64,000 bases of DNA from Croceivirga lutea (GTDB lineage Bacteria > Bacteroidota > Bacteroidia > Flavobacteriales > Flavobacteriaceae). Location: assembly GCF_014235875.1 (NCBI RefSeq), contig NZ_JACJUK010000004.1:1-64000 (forward strand). The letters run 5' to 3'. Below, piece by piece: positions 9,101 through 17,782 of this stretch (its first letter is position 1; the number at the start of each line of letters is the position of its first letter). The notes below the pieces were generated by a model. It did no database searches. It was not told the origin of the DNA and saw nothing but the letters and a program-made list of their open reading frames with translations. The translations under genes were made by a program, and so were the position numbers.

Positions 9101-9219
9101 GGGACAAAGAATGGAAGTTTTCACCTACTATAATTACTTTAAAATCAGGAGCCAACACTATTAAATTAGAGACAATAGGAGAGAGCGCTCCTTACATAGA
9201 CGAATTATTTATTGATTAA
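6172..9219 (+). CDS. GH2 family glycosidase with C-terminal CBM-like domain
   Basis: Taken from ATG 6172 the product is 1015 residues with a signal peptide (MRIKFWMFLVGC to YSQ). It has the GH2 plan: jelly-roll sugar-binding domain with IGWYRKTF, immunoglobulin-like domain, then a TIM barrel. SLGNETH holds the acid/base Glu (about 410). ISTEAPHTW holds a likely nucleophile Glu (about 470) in an atypical setting, since many members read TEYG. A DUF4982-like segment follows, and the last 130 residues resemble a CBM6/35 beta-sandwich. GH2 enzymes of this kind act on beta-galactosides, beta-glucuronides or related sugars; a uronide or xyloside in ulvan oligosaccharides is plausible. It is transcribed alone from its own promoter. 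Confidence 0.85.
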   Translation: MRIKFWMFLVGCLLICTTYSQRTEINFNKDWKFVLEDDSEFSTLLLDDSSWDELNIPHDWSFEKGVRKGGDQGQGGGYHDGGIGWYRKTFNIEEQTLNNTVYIEFDGVYMNSEVWINSHYLGKRPYGYISFRYDISKHLKQGKNTVAVRVDNSLEPSARWYHPCGIYAPVRLIEVNPTHISPNGIFVTTPKIDMASGSVLVDLSLTNVTQEIQVEQTIQSPDGSEVASGIEVISFGQESVLSEMTVAKPKLWSPETPTLYTLISRIRRNGNLLDEKITKFGFRTVEWKTESGFWLNGENIKLKGVCEHWEGGPVGGAWTKPMLRWKLQLLKDMGINAIRPSHNPTPPMFYDICDEIGLLVIDEIFDGWHKKAPEDYGKQAFNEWWQRDVTEWITRDQNHPSIFVWSLGNETHSDIAAQLVKFGKSLDSTRLFTSGAGNPEDMDIQGVNGGSETKSFIESKILDKPFISTEAPHTWQTRGYYRTQTWWRDNELPGTYELPNLTEKEIFFYEGLNPKDWKNRKQRFNSSYDNATVRVSARKYWEVMRDTPWHSGHFRWTGFDYYGEAGLVHGGLPFNLFMGGAIDVAGFKKDLYHFYRSQWTKEPMIHMLPHWTHPRMKKGTKIPVWVYSNTDEVELFLNGKSLGKDSPGTIWKEMQCEWIVPYEDGTIEAVGYIDGKEVNRTSFSTAKQPVRLKNTLNKLKAEDGFLASYILTSEGVDKYVKLFPYAENRVYYHIAGDIQKISMENGNPIDPTSRTKANFRSMFFGKTRLFLKEVQKTREIAITTGAILGDKALYTSNRISIDVQTLSTSGKQKPADFKILYTLNGKNPVTDGIPYTFPFEIKNETKITTVRAVVIQKGEIILNMEESFGKNEGLFWGDEHSADMWIGRGINIAAEDGILTGAAVPSRNAHRFKGSGFVDFKKGEGSITWYQENDGEPGDYSIRFRYMHNNEEKLHPMKLYVNDEFVRKIEFKPTGGWDKEWKFSPTIITLKSGANTIKLETIGESAPYIDELFID

Positions 9220-9232
9220 AAAAAGAACTTAT

Positions 9233-10585
9233 CTACACGGCAATATCACCCTCAAGAATGTGCTTCTCCTCATTATTTTTAGACTTCATCCAAATGGCCA
9301 AACCAAAAGTGAGTACACCAAGTCTGCCAATAAACATCAGCACTATGATGGTTACTTTACCGATGTTTGTTAAGTCTACAGTTACTCCTGTACTTAATCC
9401 AACAGTTCCGAGAGCAGAGGCTACTTCAAAAATAATATCTTCTAAAGCAAAAGATTCAGAAAATGTCAATATAAAGGTTCCTAAAAAGACCAAAATAGTA
9501 TAAAATATAAAAGAAGATGTTGCTATGTAAAGTCGCTCAAATGGAATTACTCTGCCCAAAAAAGTAATTTTATCACTCCCTCTTAATCTGCTTTTAATAA
9601 TTGCTAATACGGCAGTTAATGTTGTTATCTTCATACCTCCTGCGGTACCAGAAGGAGACGCACCGATATACATTAAAAAAACGGTAACTACCAACATAGA
9701 GAGATTAAATGCACCAAAATTTACGGTATTAAAACCCACAGTAGTCATTGCGGTCATAGCTTGAAAAAAAGCTGCATAGCCTTTAGATGAACCTTCTAGG
9801 ATTTGAATACTAGGCTCATAAAAGTAAAAGAACAGATATCCTAAACCTAAAAGAACTATGAAGCCGTAGATAATAATTTTGGTAGTAAAACTTAGCTTAT
9901 GTTCTTTCTTTCTCAATAACAAGGTAAAATCTGTAACCACAATAAAGCCTAAAGACCCGGCAATGGCTAAAAACGCTATAATAAAGTTAACAAGGCCATT
10001 GTCTATATAAGCCGTAAATCCAGTATTAAATAAACTAAAACCCGCAGTACAAAATGCACTAATGCTATGAAAAATAGCATTCCACAAAGCTGTCCCTGTT
10101 TCCATACCTTCAATTTTAAAAGCGATAAAGAAAAGAATGGCTCCTACTAATTCCATAATAGTTGTGAATAGTATTACGGATTTTAAAAAATCATTGATTT
10201 TTATAGTAATAGGTAAAGTAAATTCTGTTTTTAATAATCTCTGGTGCCAATGGGTAATTTTTCTTGTGGTGGATAAAAGCATAAATGTGGTGAATGTTAA
10301 GTAGCCAATACCACCAAGTTGAAATAGAATCATAACCACAAATTGCCCAAATAGATTATAAGTATCAAAAACACTTACCGTAACCAAACCTGTAGTTGAA
10401 ACTGCTGATGTAGCGATAAACAAGTGGTCAATAAATGGAGCGCTTTCTTTTTGTAACCACGGTAATGAAAGTAATAAAGTTCCAGCAACTACATAGGTAA
10501 GAAAGCCATAAAATAGATTTTGTTGCGGTGTCTTACTTAATTTAAATCTTCTATATCGATTAAATATTCTTTTTAAAAAATCCAT
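9233..10585 (-). CDS. TrkH/KtrB-type potassium uptake membrane protein
   Basis: The 450-residue polytopic membrane protein shows the four-fold pore repeat of the TrkH/KtrB/HKT family, each with its filter glycine: SAVSTTGLVTV, SAFCTAGFSLF, TAMTTVGFNTV and SALGTVGLSTG. The length fits KtrB better than the longer TrkH. It imports K+ (often with Na+) across the inner membrane with a cytosolic KtrA/TrkA subunit, which is not encoded in this window. It sits between catabolic units, converges on the GH2 gene with 13 bases between stops, and is divergent from the large enzyme operon. It is probably a housekeeping gene caught inside the locus. Confidence 0.9.
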   Translation of the reverse strand: MDFLKRIFNRYRRFKLSKTPQQNLFYGFLTYVVAGTLLLSLPWLQKESAPFIDHLFIATSAVSTTGLVTVSVFDTYNLFGQFVVMILFQLGGIGYLTFTTFMLLSTTRKITHWHQRLLKTEFTLPITIKINDFLKSVILFTTIMELVGAILFFIAFKIEGMETGTALWNAIFHSISAFCTAGFSLFNTGFTAYIDNGLVNFIIAFLAIAGSLGFIVVTDFTLLLRKKEHKLSFTTKIIIYGFIVLLGLGYLFFYFYEPSIQILEGSSKGYAAFFQAMTAMTTVGFNTVNFGAFNLSMLVVTVFLMYIGASPSGTAGGMKITTLTAVLAIIKSRLRGSDKITFLGRVIPFERLYIATSSFIFYTILVFLGTFILTFSESFALEDIIFEVASALGTVGLSTGVTVDLTNIGKVTIIVLMFIGRLGVLTFGLAIWMKSKNNEEKHILEGDIAV

Positions 10586-10733
10586 ATGGCTAAAACGTTC
10601 ATCTAAACAAAAGTAGATAGATTTAGTAACGAAACTAGAGCCATTATATTTATTCTAAAAAAATTATAGAATGATACGCTGTAAAATTCAGATAATCAAT
10701 TTTTTAATGCTAAAACTATATCACCTTGCCAAA

Positions 10734-10773
10734 CAGTACAGGATACAATTTAATACACCTTAAAGTACATTGG
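10734..10773 (+). promoter_or_regulatory. Shared-regulon promoter B, GH106-to-RhaM operon
   Basis: CAGTACAGGATA (10734-10745), 20 bases, then TACATTGG (10766-10773), one base off TAnnTTTG. The GH106 ATG at 10792 follows within 20 bases. The in-frame ATG at 10726 lies upstream of the promoter and cannot be the start. Confidence 0.77.
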
Positions 10774-10791
10774 TTCACTTTCAGTTGTTTT

Positions 10792-13700
10792 ATGAAAAAC
10801 CCTGTTTTTGGTATAAGGTATTTATTTTTTTTTCTTTTAATTTCATGTGTTGGAGGCAACATGTCTAATCAAGACTTAGAATTAGCATTTAAAAACCCAC
10901 CAAAAGAAGCACAGCCCAGAACGTGGATGCATGCCATGAGTGGCAATATGTCCAAAGATGGTATAACCAAAGACTTAGAAGCTATGGCAGAAGTTGGTAT
11001 AGGTGGCTTTTTACTGTTCAATGTTACGCAGGGCATTCCGAACGGACCCATTATTTATGATTCTGAAGAACATCACGAAATGATAGCCCATGCCGCAAAG
11101 GAAGCGGAACGACTGGGGTTGAGCTTTGGGGTGCATAATTGTGATGGTTGGTCGTCAAGTGGTGGGCCATGGGTTACCCCAGAAGAGTCTATGAAAATGG
11201 TGGTTTGGAGTGAATCACAAGTTTCAGGAGGTGAAGTGGATATACAATTGTCCGTCCCAACAAAACGAAAAGGTTTTTACAAGGATATCGCCGTTCTCGC
11301 CTACCCAAGTTTGGAGGGCGAATTGGATGATGCCAAAAACCGTCCTACCGTAAAAGCTTCGGATAGAACGACGGATATTCGATTGATTACCGATGGAAAG
11401 GTGGATGCCGAATCCATACTACACAAACAAAAGAATGCCAATCCGTGGTTGCAATTCAATTATGACCAGGATAAAACCATTCGTTCCGTAAAAGCTGTTT
11501 TCAATGATAGAAGGGCTACTGCGATACTGCAGACCAGTAAAGATGGCATCACCTTTAAGGATGAACGCGAGTTGTTCAAAGTCCGCACTGGTAAAGGAGA
11601 ATGGGCCATAAACGACCATTTTGAAGGCATTACTTCAAAGATTTTTCGCTTGCAGTTCAACCAAACAACGACGCTTAAGGAGGTAGAATTGACAAGCACT
11701 TACTACCTTAATAATCCTCTGGGTAGAACTTCCATTGCCAGAACGGAAGACCATGTCTTGGCACCCATTGGTCATCCTGAGGAAATTATGGTTATTGACA
11801 AGGGGGCCATCAAAGATTTAAGCGGGATTATGAACGCCGATGGAGTTTTAAAAACAGAACTCCCCGAAGGCGATTGGACCATTCTTCGTTTTGGATATAC
11901 CTCAACGGGAGCCTTCAACAATCCGGCCTCAGATGAAGGACGCGGATTGGAAGTCGACAAGTTGAGTCGCCCCGCGTTTAAAAAACACTATGATGCCTTT
12001 TTAGGGCAGGTTGTTGAAAACACAAAAGAACTAGCCCCAAATGCACTACAGTATGCTGAGATTGACAGTTATGAAATGGGAGGCCAGAACTGGACAGTTG
12101 GTTTAGACAGTATTTTTAAAAGCGAAAAGGGTTATGACCTTATCAAAATGTTGCCTTTAGTGGCTGGGCGTTTTGTGGAAAGTGCAGCAGCTTCAGAAGC
12201 CGTGCTTTATGACTATAGGGACGTCATTACCAATTTGATGACCAAAAATTACTTTCAATATTTTACGGAACTCTGTAATGCCCATGGCATTCAAAGTTAT
12301 ATTGAACCCTATGGTTTTGGTCCTTTAAACGATTTGGACGTAGGTGGGGTCACTGATATTCCCATGGGAGAATTTTGGATGAGCCGTCCTATTACCCAAA
12401 CGGCCTCTGCAGTCTCTTCAGCGCATATTTACGGTAAACCTGTGATTTCTGCGGAATCGTTCACCTCTACACCGCAAATCAATTGGAAAGGGCATCCGGC
12501 CATGGCAAAGACGTCTGGTGATTTGGCTTGGACTTATGGAATCAATGAGTTTATGTTCCATCGTTTTGCGCACCAGGCCAATATTCATGCCGAACCGGGA
12601 ATGACCATGAACCGTTGGGGATTTCACTTTGACCGCACCCAAACTTGGTGGAAGAATGCCGGAAAGGACTGGTTCAATTATATTGCACGAGGTTCCCATA
12701 TGTTACGTCAAGGAGTTCCAGTGGCTGACATGCTGGTCTATATTGGGGAGGGCACTCCAAATTCATCCTATTATCGGAACGATTTTAAACCTGCTATTCC
12801 CAAGCAACTCAATTTTGATAATGTCAATACCGATGTATTATTGAACCGATTACAAATTGATGGGAATAAACTAAAGCTTCCGGAAGGCAATACCTACCGT
12901 ATTCTGGTACTAAAAAATACAGAAACGCTCTCTTTAAAAACGCTGAAAAGGTTATTGGAAATTGCCAAGGCAGGCGTACCCATTGTAGGTGAAAAACCGG
13001 AAAGATTATCCGGATATCATCCTGAAAAAGAGGATATAGCAAGTTTTAATAAAACAGTTACAGAGCTTATAAGTTATATCGGTGCAACTACAGATTGGCA
13101 AAAACTGATGCAAAAGGCCAAGCTACTCCCAGACATGAATATTTTAAATGGTGAGGCGGTGGATTATGCGCACCGAAAAACGGACAATGAGGATATTTAT
13201 TTCTTTTTTAATGCGGATAGTATTGCCAAAACCTTTGAAGCTTCCTTTCGGGTGGTTGATAAAATTCCTGAATTATGGAACCCTATGACGGGTGAGGTGA
13301 CCAAATTGGCCCAATTTAAAAGTAACCACGAAAATACGGTTACCAATATTCCATTAGAGGTTGGTGAATCGGTTTTCGTGGTGTTTCGAGAAGCTACAGA
13401 CGGTATCGTTTCAGTTAAAGATTCTGAAGGAAATCTTTCGTTGCACTTATCGGAAGATAATCAAATACGAGCTAGAACCACGGCAACAGGCTTTTATGAA
13501 GTACCATTGTCAAATGGCGATACTTGGAATTTTTCGGTGACGGAAATACCTCCTGCAGTGGATATCTCCAAAAATTGGCAAGTTACTTTTGAAGAAAAAA
13601 GTGGTTATGGCGGCACAGTACACTTTGATTCCCTTATCGATTGGAGCAAACATCCATTGGATTCCATCAACTATTATAGCGGTACAGCCAGATACCAAAA

Positions 13701-14142
13701 ACAATTTGAACTGTCTAAAAATCAATTGGGCCATAACACCAATATTTCCTTGGATTTGGGTACGGTTTATATCGTTGCTGAGGTTCTCATTAATGGCCAA
13801 AATGTAGCTGTCTCGTGGATGCCACCTTTTACGTTGGATATTACAAAATTCGTAAAGGAAGGAACGAACACCATAGAACTACTAATAACCAATCAATGGA
13901 GCAATCGATTGATAGGTGATGAACGTTATCCGGCCAATGATGGAGAATATCAATTAGGGCCACATAGAGCAACCAATTTAACCATGCCCGCATGGTATAC
14001 CAATAATGAGCCAAGGCCAAAGGGAGAACGGACCACCTTTACTACGGCACCATTTTATAAAAAAGATGACCCGCTAATGCCTTCTGGATTAATTGGCCCA
14101 GTAACAATTAACTTTTCCAAAATTATATCGTACAACCAATGA
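10792..14142 (+). CDS. GH106 alpha-L-rhamnosidase, lipoprotein
   Basis: From ATG 10792 the protein has 1116 residues and a lipoprotein signal (FFFLLISC). The opening PRTWMHAMSGNMSKDGITKDLEAMAEVGIGGFLLF is the typical start of the GH106 TIM barrel, and FGVHNCDGWSSSGGPWVTP, YAEIDSYEMGG and ISAESFTS are further family segments carrying the likely acidic active-site residues. The C-terminus (about 930-1116) is a galactose-binding-like beta-sandwich. Members remove terminal alpha-L-rhamnose from oligosaccharides. The enzyme is probably anchored to the outer or inner membrane facing the periplasm. It heads a nine-gene operon and its stop overlaps the next start (ATGA). Confidence 0.88.
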   Translation: MKNPVFGIRYLFFFLLISCVGGNMSNQDLELAFKNPPKEAQPRTWMHAMSGNMSKDGITKDLEAMAEVGIGGFLLFNVTQGIPNGPIIYDSEEHHEMIAHAAKEAERLGLSFGVHNCDGWSSSGGPWVTPEESMKMVVWSESQVSGGEVDIQLSVPTKRKGFYKDIAVLAYPSLEGELDDAKNRPTVKASDRTTDIRLITDGKVDAESILHKQKNANPWLQFNYDQDKTIRSVKAVFNDRRATAILQTSKDGITFKDERELFKVRTGKGEWAINDHFEGITSKIFRLQFNQTTTLKEVELTSTYYLNNPLGRTSIARTEDHVLAPIGHPEEIMVIDKGAIKDLSGIMNADGVLKTELPEGDWTILRFGYTSTGAFNNPASDEGRGLEVDKLSRPAFKKHYDAFLGQVVENTKELAPNALQYAEIDSYEMGGQNWTVGLDSIFKSEKGYDLIKMLPLVAGRFVESAAASEAVLYDYRDVITNLMTKNYFQYFTELCNAHGIQSYIEPYGFGPLNDLDVGGVTDIPMGEFWMSRPITQTASAVSSAHIYGKPVISAESFTSTPQINWKGHPAMAKTSGDLAWTYGINEFMFHRFAHQANIHAEPGMTMNRWGFHFDRTQTWWKNAGKDWFNYIARGSHMLRQGVPVADMLVYIGEGTPNSSYYRNDFKPAIPKQLNFDNVNTDVLLNRLQIDGNKLKLPEGNTYRILVLKNTETLSLKTLKRLLEIAKAGVPIVGEKPERLSGYHPEKEDIASFNKTVTELISYIGATTDWQKLMQKAKLLPDMNILNGEAVDYAHRKTDNEDIYFFFNADSIAKTFEASFRVVDKIPELWNPMTGEVTKLAQFKSNHENTVTNIPLEVGESVFVVFREATDGIVSVKDSEGNLSLHLSEDNQIRARTTATGFYEVPLSNGDTWNFSVTEIPPAVDISKNWQVTFEEKSGYGGTVHFDSLIDWSKHPLDSINYYSGTARYQKQFELSKNQLGHNTNISLDLGTVYIVAEVLINGQNVAVSWMPPFTLDITKFVKEGTNTIELLITNQWSNRLIGDERYPANDGEYQLGPHRATNLTMPAWYTNNEPRPKGERTTFTTAPFYKKDDPLMPSGLIGPVTINFSKIISYNQ

Positions 14143-17006
14143 TTCACCAAATAAAAAATAGACCTATTCCTGTCCATAAAATGCTTCTGACCTTTTTGGT
14201 TATGATGGTGTTGGCTGGCTGTGAAAGCAAACAAGAAATTAGTTCCCTAACTTTTGTAAAAGCTACCACTGATTACAAGGAGAATCCGATAGCCATCGAA
14301 AATGAAAAACCGCAATTCTCATGGGTGGTCAATGCCGATGGGTTCAATCGCTCGCAAACGGCCTATCATATTTTGGTGGCCACCGCTGAGGAACTATTGA
14401 ATGAAAACGAAGTGGATAGTTGGAATTCAAATAAAGTGCAGAGTGCATCATCCACCTTTGTGGATTACGCAGGTTCAACCTTACAACCCACGCAAACTTA
14501 TTATTGGAAAGTCAAGATTTGGGATGAGAACGGAAAGCCTTCGGATTGGTCTGAAGTGCAACAGTTTACCATGGGCTTGATGAACGAAGCCAATTGGGGA
14601 GCGGCCAAATGGATAACCTTGAACCAAGACAACAGAACATCGCCACATCGTTTTCGGGATTATAAAACGGGGAAAATGGATAAGCCAACGCCCGTAGAAG
14701 GTTTTGCGGCCAGTTATTTTAGAAAGGAAGTCAATCTAAATAAAGAGGTGAAAAATGCGGAAGCCTATATCTGTGGTTTGGGCTATTATGAACTATACCT
14801 AAATGGAGAAAAAGTAGGAGACCAGGTGTTGGATCCCGCACCCTCCAATTACGATAAACAAGCCTACTACGTGAAATATGATATTACGGAAGCGATTGAA
14901 TCAGGAGAAAATGCCTTAGGCATTATCATGGGCAATGGCTTTTACGGGCAGAACATTTCTTGGAAAAACGACCCGGAATCTGAACGCGATTTGGCCTACG
15001 GACCACCAACAGTAAAACTAGCGGTCAAAATCACCTATACCGATGGTTCTAAAGAAGATTTTTATACAGATAATACGTGGAAGGAATCCACAGGCCCTAT
15101 CGTGTTTAACAACATTTACGGTGGGGACACCTATGACGCCAGTTACGAAATCAATGGCTGGAACAACGTAGGATATGAGGATACGACTTGGGGGAATCCG
15201 AAAGAGGTAACGCCCGTAGTCGGCAAACTCAGCGCACAACAAATTCCCCCGATTAAAAAATTACAGGAACTTGAACCACAAAAAGTGTTCAAAGGGGCTG
15301 ATGGGGAATGGATTGTTGATTTCGGCCAAAACATAGCGGGATGGGTAAAATTGAACGTTTCCGAAAAAGAGGGACAATTGATACAAATTACAACAACCGA
15401 AGCTTTGCTTACTGATGGTAGTGATATCTTTCAAGGGTCAACGGGCGGTGGGGCCAATGGCATGCCCCAAATATATAAATACATCTGTAAGGGTGAAGGA
15501 TCCGAATCTTGGGAACCCAAATTCAGTTACCATGGTTTTCGATACGCCAAGGTAAAGGGAGTTTCTAAACAACCCGATGCTGAAATGATAAAGGCGGTCT
15601 TGGTAGCGACAGATGTTGAAGAAACAGGAAGTTTTACTTCTTCGGAAGAACTGTTCAACAAAATGCACATCATCAGCAAATGGACGATTCAGGACAACCT
15701 TCATGGTATACCCGAAGACTGCCCGCATCGTGAAAAATGCGGTTGGTTGGGTGATGCCCATGCTTTTGCCGAGTATGCGCTGTACAATTATGACATGTAC
15801 GATTTCTACAAAAAATATATGGAGGACATCCGTACACAAATGCGGCCGACCAAAGGAACCAACGACCCAGATATCTCATTTCAAGTACCTACTATGATTG
15901 CTCCGGGCAAACGTACCTCTACCTACGCAAAAATTGATTGGGGCGTGGCTACTATGTATTTACCATGGTACAATTACGTGTATTATGGTGATGATTCCAT
16001 CATTATGGAGTACTATGACGAAATGAAAAACCTGACGGATTTCTACCTGAATTTCAAGGGTGAAAACGGCATAATGCAAGACGGTATGGGCGATTGGTGT
16101 CCGCCCTTATGGGATCGCAGAAAAAACCCAAGCGCGATGGAGACCGACCCTATCATCTCGGCCAACGCGTATTTCTACGATGTTTTGGGTATTATGGAAA
16201 AGTTTGCTGAAATGAATGATGATCTTGACTATGTCGCCCAAATGAAGACGGAAAAAGAGACGTTGAAAGAAGCCTTTAATAGTGAATATTTACGGCCCAT
16301 TCCTAATACTCAATACAAATGGTATTTAAGTCAAACGGCAACGGTACAAGCCTTACAGTTTGGATTGGTTCCTGAAAACGAAATTGAAAATGTGGTCAAT
16401 GGTTTGGCCCACAATATCGTTGAAGTAAAAGGAGGGCACCACGCTACGGGTATCCATGGCAATCGCTATATCTACACCGTACTTGCCGCCTACGGAAAAG
16501 CCGATTTGGCCCATGAGATATTGACAACACCCGAATTTCCGAGTCAGACCTATGTGATGAATTCGGGCTTTACCACTTGGCCAGAACGTCAATTTATCTG
16601 GGAAGAAATGGTGGGCCCGACCAATTCATTAAACCACCCGATGCATACGGGTTTTGCCACCTATTTTTATGAATCTTTAGGGGGAATTAAATCTTCCAAA
16701 GAAAATCCGGGGTATAAAAAATTTGTGGTCAATCCGAAATTTCCCAGTCAGATTACAAGTACGGATGTTTCTGTTCCTACCCCGTATGGAGATATTACAA
16801 ACAAATGGAAAATAAACGGCACTAGTTTTGAAATGGAACTGAGCGTACCGTTCAATACTACTGCTATACTGCCATTGACCGAAGATGAGAAGAAAACCTT
16901 GCGTATCAATAATGAAAATCCGGAAGCTTATGGTACTGCCGATTCCACAAGTTCTTCTGTGCAATTAGGCTCAGGGGAGTATAAAATAACCTACACAAAA
17001 TCATGA
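14139..17006 (+). CDS. GH78 alpha-L-rhamnosidase, lipoprotein
   Basis: The 955-residue product has a lipoprotein signal (VMMVLAGC). Its domain order matches bacterial GH78: an N-terminal beta-sandwich (FSWVVNADGFNRSQTAYHILVA), further beta domains, an (alpha/alpha)6 barrel and a C-terminal beta domain. DCPHREKCGWLGDAHAF carries the Asp-Glu-Asp residues of the family active site. WEEMVGPTNSLNHPMHTGFATY carries the later conserved Glu. It cleaves terminal alpha-L-rhamnose. ATG 14139 overlaps the GH106 stop by four bases, which favours this start; ATG 14181 would give a shorter signal peptide. Two rhamnosidase families in tandem imply different linkages or sulfation contexts. Confidence 0.92.
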   Translation: MIHQIKNRPIPVHKMLLTFLVMMVLAGCESKQEISSLTFVKATTDYKENPIAIENEKPQFSWVVNADGFNRSQTAYHILVATAEELLNENEVDSWNSNKVQSASSTFVDYAGSTLQPTQTYYWKVKIWDENGKPSDWSEVQQFTMGLMNEANWGAAKWITLNQDNRTSPHRFRDYKTGKMDKPTPVEGFAASYFRKEVNLNKEVKNAEAYICGLGYYELYLNGEKVGDQVLDPAPSNYDKQAYYVKYDITEAIESGENALGIIMGNGFYGQNISWKNDPESERDLAYGPPTVKLAVKITYTDGSKEDFYTDNTWKESTGPIVFNNIYGGDTYDASYEINGWNNVGYEDTTWGNPKEVTPVVGKLSAQQIPPIKKLQELEPQKVFKGADGEWIVDFGQNIAGWVKLNVSEKEGQLIQITTTEALLTDGSDIFQGSTGGGANGMPQIYKYICKGEGSESWEPKFSYHGFRYAKVKGVSKQPDAEMIKAVLVATDVEETGSFTSSEELFNKMHIISKWTIQDNLHGIPEDCPHREKCGWLGDAHAFAEYALYNYDMYDFYKKYMEDIRTQMRPTKGTNDPDISFQVPTMIAPGKRTSTYAKIDWGVATMYLPWYNYVYYGDDSIIMEYYDEMKNLTDFYLNFKGENGIMQDGMGDWCPPLWDRRKNPSAMETDPIISANAYFYDVLGIMEKFAEMNDDLDYVAQMKTEKETLKEAFNSEYLRPIPNTQYKWYLSQTATVQALQFGLVPENEIENVVNGLAHNIVEVKGGHHATGIHGNRYIYTVLAAYGKADLAHEILTTPEFPSQTYVMNSGFTTWPERQFIWEEMVGPTNSLNHPMHTGFATYFYESLGGIKSSKENPGYKKFVVNPKFPSQITSTDVSVPTPYGDITNKWKINGTSFEMELSVPFNTTAILPLTEDEKKTLRINNENPEAYGTADSTSSSVQLGSGEYKITYTKS

Positions 17007-17767
17007 AAAGAACTTGTCTGAGACCATTCGTTATTGCATTGCTTTATGTGATAACCTCCGCATGCAGTTCTGATGCTGTTTCAGAAGAACCCGTAGAAGA
17101 ACAGCAAGAAGAAATGGAGGAAGCAGTCGACGAAACCGAAGATACCACCGTAGACAATACTCCCGACGCCCTAACTTATCTAGAGAGAAACGGCATAGTC
17201 AGTGTTGAGTTTGAAACAGTGGCAGGCGAAATTGAATGGGAGCGCGGTAACCAACTTAGCGGTTTTGATGGCGAGGGATATTTGGTTTGGAACCAAGCTG
17301 ATAGTTTCCAGACACCCGGTAATGGAATATTGACCTACAAATTGAACATTGCTACACCAGGCACTTACCAATTTGTTTGGCGGTCGCGAATTACCGAAGG
17401 CGATACCCAATCTGAAGCCAATGATTCATGGTTACGGTTCAATGATGCCGCTGACTTTTTTGGGCAACGTGAAAACAGTATTGTATATCCTAGGGGAAGT
17501 GGAAAAACACCCAACCCCGAAGGTAGCAGTGCTGACGGATGGTTCAAAATATATATGAACCGTGTAGGCGAATGGTTTTGGAGGTCAAATACCAGCGACA
17601 ATAACCCCCATGACATTTTTGTGACATTTGAATCATCGGGTATTTACACGATGGAGGTTTCTGGTCGTTCCCAATTTCATGGGTTGGACCGATTTGTATT
17701 GTTTACGGGGTCGGCCACCTTGACCGATGCCCAAAATGCGGAACGCAGTGAAATCGTTCAGCCTTAA
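17003..17767 (+). CDS. Lipoprotein of unknown function with a carbohydrate-binding-like domain
   Basis: The 254-residue product has a signal ending YVITSACSS, an acidic spacer rich in Glu and Asp (residues 28-55), then a single all-beta domain. Segments such as NGILTYKLNIATPGTYQF and HDIFVTFESSGIYTMEVSGR resemble CBM6/35-like sandwiches that end in a ligand edge strand. No catalytic motif is seen. It overlaps the GH78 stop (ATGA) and precedes GH43. A surface glycan-binding lipoprotein helping SusD is a reasonable inference, but the family is not recognised. Confidence 0.7.
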   Translation: MKRTCLRPFVIALLYVITSACSSDAVSEEPVEEQQEEMEEAVDETEDTTVDNTPDALTYLERNGIVSVEFETVAGEIEWERGNQLSGFDGEGYLVWNQADSFQTPGNGILTYKLNIATPGTYQFVWRSRITEGDTQSEANDSWLRFNDAADFFGQRENSIVYPRGSGKTPNPEGSSADGWFKIYMNRVGEWFWRSNTSDNNPHDIFVTFESSGIYTMEVSGRSQFHGLDRFVLFTGSATLTDAQNAERSEIVQP

Positions 17768-17782
17768 ATTGTAACTAGTACT

